From contig SKRJ01000353.1 in NCBI GenBank assembly GCA_007118555.1, positions 1-7,960 of the forward strand: a stretch of 7,960 nt of DNA, written 5' to 3'. The stretch comes from Anaerolineae bacterium. GTDB lineage: Bacteria; Chloroflexota; Anaerolineae; UBA1429. Made by a program: the position numbers and the translations under genes. The stretch's first letter is position 1; the number at the start of each line of letters is the position of its first letter. The notes beneath the pieces are model-generated. The model ran no database searches. It had not been told where the DNA came from and saw nothing but the letters and a program-made list of their open reading frames with translations. Below, in pieces: positions 4,711 to 7,960 of this stretch.

Positions 4711-6117
4711 ATGCTGCGGATTGCCCTGTTTGCGCCACTGCGCCCGGTGCGCACAGCCCTCGCTGATCATATCGAGGGCATTTTGCCGCTCTTGGCCCAG
4801 CATCTGGAGATCACGGTGGTCACCAAGGGGGACTATACCCCCTCCCATGCCATGTTCCAGAAAAAGGCTGCCCCAGGCATCCCCTACATCCCCTATCGCG
4901 AGTTCCAACGGAACCCCCACGACTATGACCTGATTGTCTATCAGATGGGCGACGAGCCTGAAATTCACGGTTACATGCTCGAGGCGCTGGCCGAGTACCC
5001 GGGGCTGGTGCTGCTCAACGACCTGGTAATGCACCATGCCATCGCGGGTATCACGCTGAACCAGGGGCGCCCCGAGCAATACTTGGAGGAGATGCGTTAC
5101 TCCTATGGGCAACTCGGCGTGCGCGTGGCTCAGAGGCTGATGGCCGGCGAGCGGGATGACCTGATGTGGCAATTTCCCCTGGTGGAACGCATCCTCGACC
5201 AGAGCCTGGCCGTTGCCGGCTTTAACGGTTATATGTGTGATCAGATTCGCACCTTGCGGCCCGAGCTACCCCTGCGGATGATCCCCTATCCCTTTTACCT
5301 GCCGGAAGGCATGGCCAAGACCTTTGATGTCACCAAGCTGCGCCGCGATCTGGACCTGGAACACAGGCCGGTGGTGGCGTCCTTTGGGTTCTTTATCCCG
5401 GACAAGCGTCTGCGGCTGGTCATGCGAGCGTTCAAGCGTGTTCTCGACAAGCATCCCGATGCGTGCTATCTGCTGGTCGGAGGGGCGAGCCAATACTATG
5501 ATCTCGACGCCGAGCTGCGTATGGAAGGCCTGGATCAGAGTATGCGCCTGACCGGCTGGCAGGATCCGATCGCCTTTACCGAGTTTATGCATGTCACCGA
5601 CATCGCGGTGCACCTGCGTTGGCCCCACATCGGAGGCACCCCCTACACGCCCATCCGCCTGCTCGGGCTGGGCGTGCCCACCATCATCAGCGATATCGAA
5701 CCGCTGGCCGAGATCCCCGAGGACGCGGTGCTGCGGATCCTTCCCAATCACCCCGATGAGGAAGAGCTCCTGGCCGAGGCCATCGACGATTTGCTCAGCG
5801 ATCCGCGCAGAGCGCGCGAGATGGCGCAGGCGGGCCAACGTCATATCCAGGAGCACCACGATCTGGAACATATCGCAGAGCAGTATCGGTCCTATTTCCG
5901 CTGGGTGGTGGAACACCGCGAGACTTTGGAAGCGCTGTTGCGCGAGCGGCGCCAGCGCTCGGAGGGCCCCGAGCCCTGCCCAGGATACGAGCGCACCATC
6001 GGCGTATTGGGCGAGGCGTTGGCGGGTCTGGGGCTGACGTACGATGACGAACGCTGGATTCGGCCCTTTGCCCATATCGTGGACGAGCTTCTTGGCCCCG
6101 AGGAGCCGCTAGAATGA
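4711..6117 (+). CDS. GT-B glycosyltransferase with altered EX7E site and C-terminal extension
   Basis: A 468-residue protein. The first strand MLRIALFAPLRPVRTALADH opens a GT-B N-terminal domain, and residues about 76-175 (LIVYQMGDEPEIHGYML, LLNDLVMHHAI, YLEEMRYSYGQLG) fit a GT4 subgroup that has a conserved LxDLxxHH stretch. The donor domain is visible: VVASFGFFIPDKRL (221-234), YLLVGG (253-258), LTGWQDPIAFTEFMHVTDIA (280-299), then VHLRWPHIGGTPYTPIRLLG (300-319) and GVPTIISDI (321-329). At the usual EX7E site the sequence reads GGT..R: the first Glu is a Gly (Gly309) and the second is an Arg (near 316). Related enzymes often read GETSGS..R, so only the first change looks unusual. A polar tail of about 60 residues (410-468) follows the last GT helix and has no recognised domain. 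It begins one base after the previous stop and ends with an ATGA overlap into the GT-C gene, so it is part of one operon. Confidence 0.88.
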   Translation: MLRIALFAPLRPVRTALADHIEGILPLLAQHLEITVVTKGDYTPSHAMFQKKAAPGIPYIPYREFQRNPHDYDLIVYQMGDEPEIHGYMLEALAEYPGLVLLNDLVMHHAIAGITLNQGRPEQYLEEMRYSYGQLGVRVAQRLMAGERDDLMWQFPLVERILDQSLAVAGFNGYMCDQIRTLRPELPLRMIPYPFYLPEGMAKTFDVTKLRRDLDLEHRPVVASFGFFIPDKRLRLVMRAFKRVLDKHPDACYLLVGGASQYYDLDAELRMEGLDQSMRLTGWQDPIAFTEFMHVTDIAVHLRWPHIGGTPYTPIRLLGLGVPTIISDIEPLAEIPEDAVLRILPNHPDEEELLAEAIDDLLSDPRRAREMAQAGQRHIQEHHDLEHIAEQYRSYFRWVVEHRETLEALLRERRQRSEGPEPCPGYERTIGVLGEALAGLGLTYDDERWIRPFAHIVDELLGPEEPLE

Positions 6118-7960
6118 TTGCGGTTGATCCTGGCAACATGGCCGGCGGCATGCTCGGCCTGGCATTGCTGTGCCTCGTGCTCGGCGCCTATGGCTATCTG
6201 CTGATAGGGCGCTTTTTCTCCGTCAACAGAGGCAGCCTGTTTGAGGTCGCCGGTGCTTGCGTGCTGATTGGCTTTCTGGCCCTTTCGTGGCTGGGCAGCA
6301 TCCTTGCCGTGGCCAGCCTGTTCACCTGGTGGCTGTTTGCCATTGCGGCCGTGGGGGTGGTTATCCTGGCCCGGCGGTGGTCGCGGTCCTTGCCGCTCGG
6401 GCCCGCGCCGCTTGGCTCCACGTCGGGACTCGCGCAGGTGGCGGTCGTCCTCTTGCTGGCTGGTGCCGCATGGCTCTATGCGCGCCCGACCGAATCGTGG
6501 CTCGTCTTTGACGACTCGGCGGTCTATGGCATGGCGGGCGTACACCTGGCCGAGATGGGAACTCTGATACCTTCCGTTGAGGTCCTCTTGTGCAGGGGGC
6601 ATCACGCATTTCGGTTCTTTGGTCCGTTTCGATGGTGGGACGGCTGCGAACCCGCCCTCTCGGTCGGCTTTTTGCCGGTGCCCAAGGTATGGGCGGGCTT
6701 TGCTGCCTGGCTGTTTGGGCCCAGCGGAGCGGTGTGGAGCGCTCCATTGGCGGGCATTTTGGCCCTGTTGGCCTGGTTCCTGTTCGTCCGGCGGGCGGTG
6801 GGCGTGCTGCCTGCCCTTGTGGCGACGGCTCTCGTAACAGTCGCCTTTCCCCAGGTGTGGTACTCGCGGACCATCATGTCCGAGACCTTTACGCAGATCA
6901 CGCTGTTCGGTGGGCTGTACCTGTTGCTCCTAGAGCGAGAAACCAACAGCACCGCTCGTCTAGGCATTTGGGGGATTGGCTCTGCACTGATGATGGGGCT
7001 CCTGGCACTGATTCGGTTTGAGGCGGTGTTGTTTCTCACTATTCTGGTGGCGGCCTGGCTTGCGGCCAACGTCTTTCCTGCCAGAGAGGGGCCCGTGAGA
7101 TGGCCTGCACCCTGGGTGCCGCGCTGGCTCGGGTGCGTGTTCCTCTTGACGCTCTTGGCCATGGGGCTCTCTTTCGCTTCGACGCCCCACTACTACCTGG
7201 ATCAAATGGTCAAGCTGATGACGCGCAGCACCATAACCCTCAGCCTGTTGGCCGTGGCTGTTCTGGCGGCGGCCATAGCGCTGCTCCGGCGCTCCGGCGT
7301 ACAACGTCTGTGGAACGCCGTGGCCAGGCGGCCCCTGGCGCACGTCGCCATTCTGGCCCTTGTCGCGGCCTGGTGGCTCGTCACGGCATTGGATCTGCTC
7401 TGGGGCGGCGGGCCTTTTCGAGACGTGGCCCTATGGCTGCCGCTCTATCTGGGATGGGCGGGCGTGGTGTTGGGCGCGGCGGGGCTGGCGTGGTTGGCCC
7501 TCAAGCCCACGGTCGCCCCCGAAGCCTATGCCTTGCTCTTGCTGGCCCTGTTGATGGCCACAATCTTTGTCATACGCCCGCTGGTCACGCGTGTACATCC
7601 CTGGGCGATCCGCCGGTACGTGCCCTTTATCATTCCCGCCTTGGCACTGGGCATCGGGCTGTTCTATGATCGTGTGTGGGCAGCGGTCGTCGCGCGGACG
7701 AAGCGCAGGGGCAGCCTGTGGCGCTGGCCGGTGGGCCTGGCGCTGGCCCTGTTTGTGGGCATTTCCATCGTACTTTTCGGTCGCACCACCCTCCCCTTTG
7801 TGCAACATCGCGAGATGGCCGGCCTGTGGGATCAGTTGGAAGATCTGGCGTCGCTGTACCCCGAGGACGCCATCCTGGTCTTTGATCATGGACCCTATGG
7901 CCAACGCATTCCTCAGGCAATGGAGTTGGTCTTTGGCTATAGCGTTCTTGGCTTTCTTGA
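6114..7960 (+). CDS. Polytopic GT-C glycosyltransferase (GT39/PMT-like), 3' end beyond the window
   Basis: The frame from ATG 6114 is open to the last base (615 codons plus two bases) with no stop, so the gene is truncated only by the window. ATG overlaps the stop of the upstream GT (ATGA). The protein is strongly hydrophobic, with some 12-14 possible membrane segments. About four lie before the acidic pair Asp133-Asp134 (WLVFDDSAVYGMAGVHLAEM), which matches the first extracytoplasmic-loop Asp motif of GT-C enzymes that use lipid-phosphate sugars. GFLPVPKVWAGFAAWLFG (185-202) and YSRTIMSETFTQITLFGGLY (250-269) are in the usual GT39-like places, and HPWAIRRYVPFIIPALALG (495-513) resembles the conserved His/Arg-Pro stretch late in these membrane proteins. 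After the last visible helix (537-556) a soluble region begins (563 on). It would add a sugar outside the membrane to a lipid-linked glycan or a protein. Donor and acceptor are unknown. Confidence 0.88.
   Translation, partial: MIAVDPGNMAGGMLGLALLCLVLGAYGYLLIGRFFSVNRGSLFEVAGACVLIGFLALSWLGSILAVASLFTWWLFAIAAVGVVILARRWSRSLPLGPAPLGSTSGLAQVAVVLLLAGAAWLYARPTESWLVFDDSAVYGMAGVHLAEMGTLIPSVEVLLCRGHHAFRFFGPFRWWDGCEPALSVGFLPVPKVWAGFAAWLFGPSGAVWSAPLAGILALLAWFLFVRRAVGVLPALVATALVTVAFPQVWYSRTIMSETFTQITLFGGLYLLLLERETNSTARLGIWGIGSALMMGLLALIRFEAVLFLTILVAAWLAANVFPAREGPVRWPAPWVPRWLGCVFLLTLLAMGLSFASTPHYYLDQMVKLMTRSTITLSLLAVAVLAAAIALLRRSGVQRLWNAVARRPLAHVAILALVAAWWLVTALDLLWGGGPFRDVALWLPLYLGWAGVVLGAAGLAWLALKPTVAPEAYALLLLALLMATIFVIRPLVTRVHPWAIRRYVPFIIPALALGIGLFYDRVWAAVVARTKRRGSLWRWPVGLALALFVGISIVLFGRTTLPFVQHREMAGLWDQLEDLASLYPEDAILVFDHGPYGQRIPQAMELVFGYSVLGFL

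Noticed and set aside
3738..4754. Minus-strand open frame of 338 codons opposite the first glycosyltransferase
   Set aside because: Antisense shadow of a well-supported GT4 gene; no recognisable motifs and no ribosome site noted.
6590..7021. Plus-strand frame of 143 codons inside the GT-C gene, raising the idea of a frameshift
   Set aside because: The GT-C frame from 6114 was read codon by codon and stays open, with sensible GT-C motifs before, within and after this stretch, so no frameshift is needed.

Overview
The window is GC-rich bacterial DNA, densely packed with 4-base or 1-base start/stop overlaps. The gene content fits Chloroflexota: a membrane-anchored cyclophilin, a VTT-domain protein with an IPNP...AGIAAG...GKTIK signature, a Se/S-carrier-like small protein and surface-glycan glycosyltransferases. 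That placement is an inference from protein style, not a database result.

Layout. (1) Positions 1-1648, plus strand: the C-terminal end of a probable polyprenyl-phosphate sugar-1-phosphate transferase (WecA/TagO-like), then a membrane-anchored cyclophilin, then a VTT/DedA-like membrane protein. The reading frames touch or overlap throughout, so this is the 3' end of one operon. (2) Positions 1596-2998, minus strand: a short Se/S-carrier-like (DUF3343) gene followed, with an ATGA overlap, by a radical SAM gene. The radical SAM gene runs tail-to-tail into the VTT gene, with 53 bp of coding overlap and a strong inverted repeat inside the overlap. (3) Positions 2999-3188: a short divergent control region with two back-to-back sigma70-like promoters. 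(4) Positions 3189-7960, plus strand: a glycan-assembly operon with a stand-alone coiled-coil protein, two GT-B glycosyltransferases, and a large polytopic GT-C (GT39/PMT-like) glycosyltransferase that is still open at the window edge after 615 codons.

How the genes fit together. The outer blocks are about surface glycans. The first would start lipid-linked glycan synthesis on undecaprenyl phosphate. The second would extend glycans in the cytoplasm with nucleotide-sugar GTs and, outside the membrane, with a lipid-phosphate-sugar dependent GT-C. The VTT protein may relate to lipid-carrier or membrane-lipid movement, and the cyclophilin to folding of proteins outside the membrane. The radical SAM/Se-S carrier pair between them is the least explained part and is the best candidate here for an undescribed two-protein system. 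No tRNA, rRNA, CRISPR array, insertion sequence or attachment site was seen.
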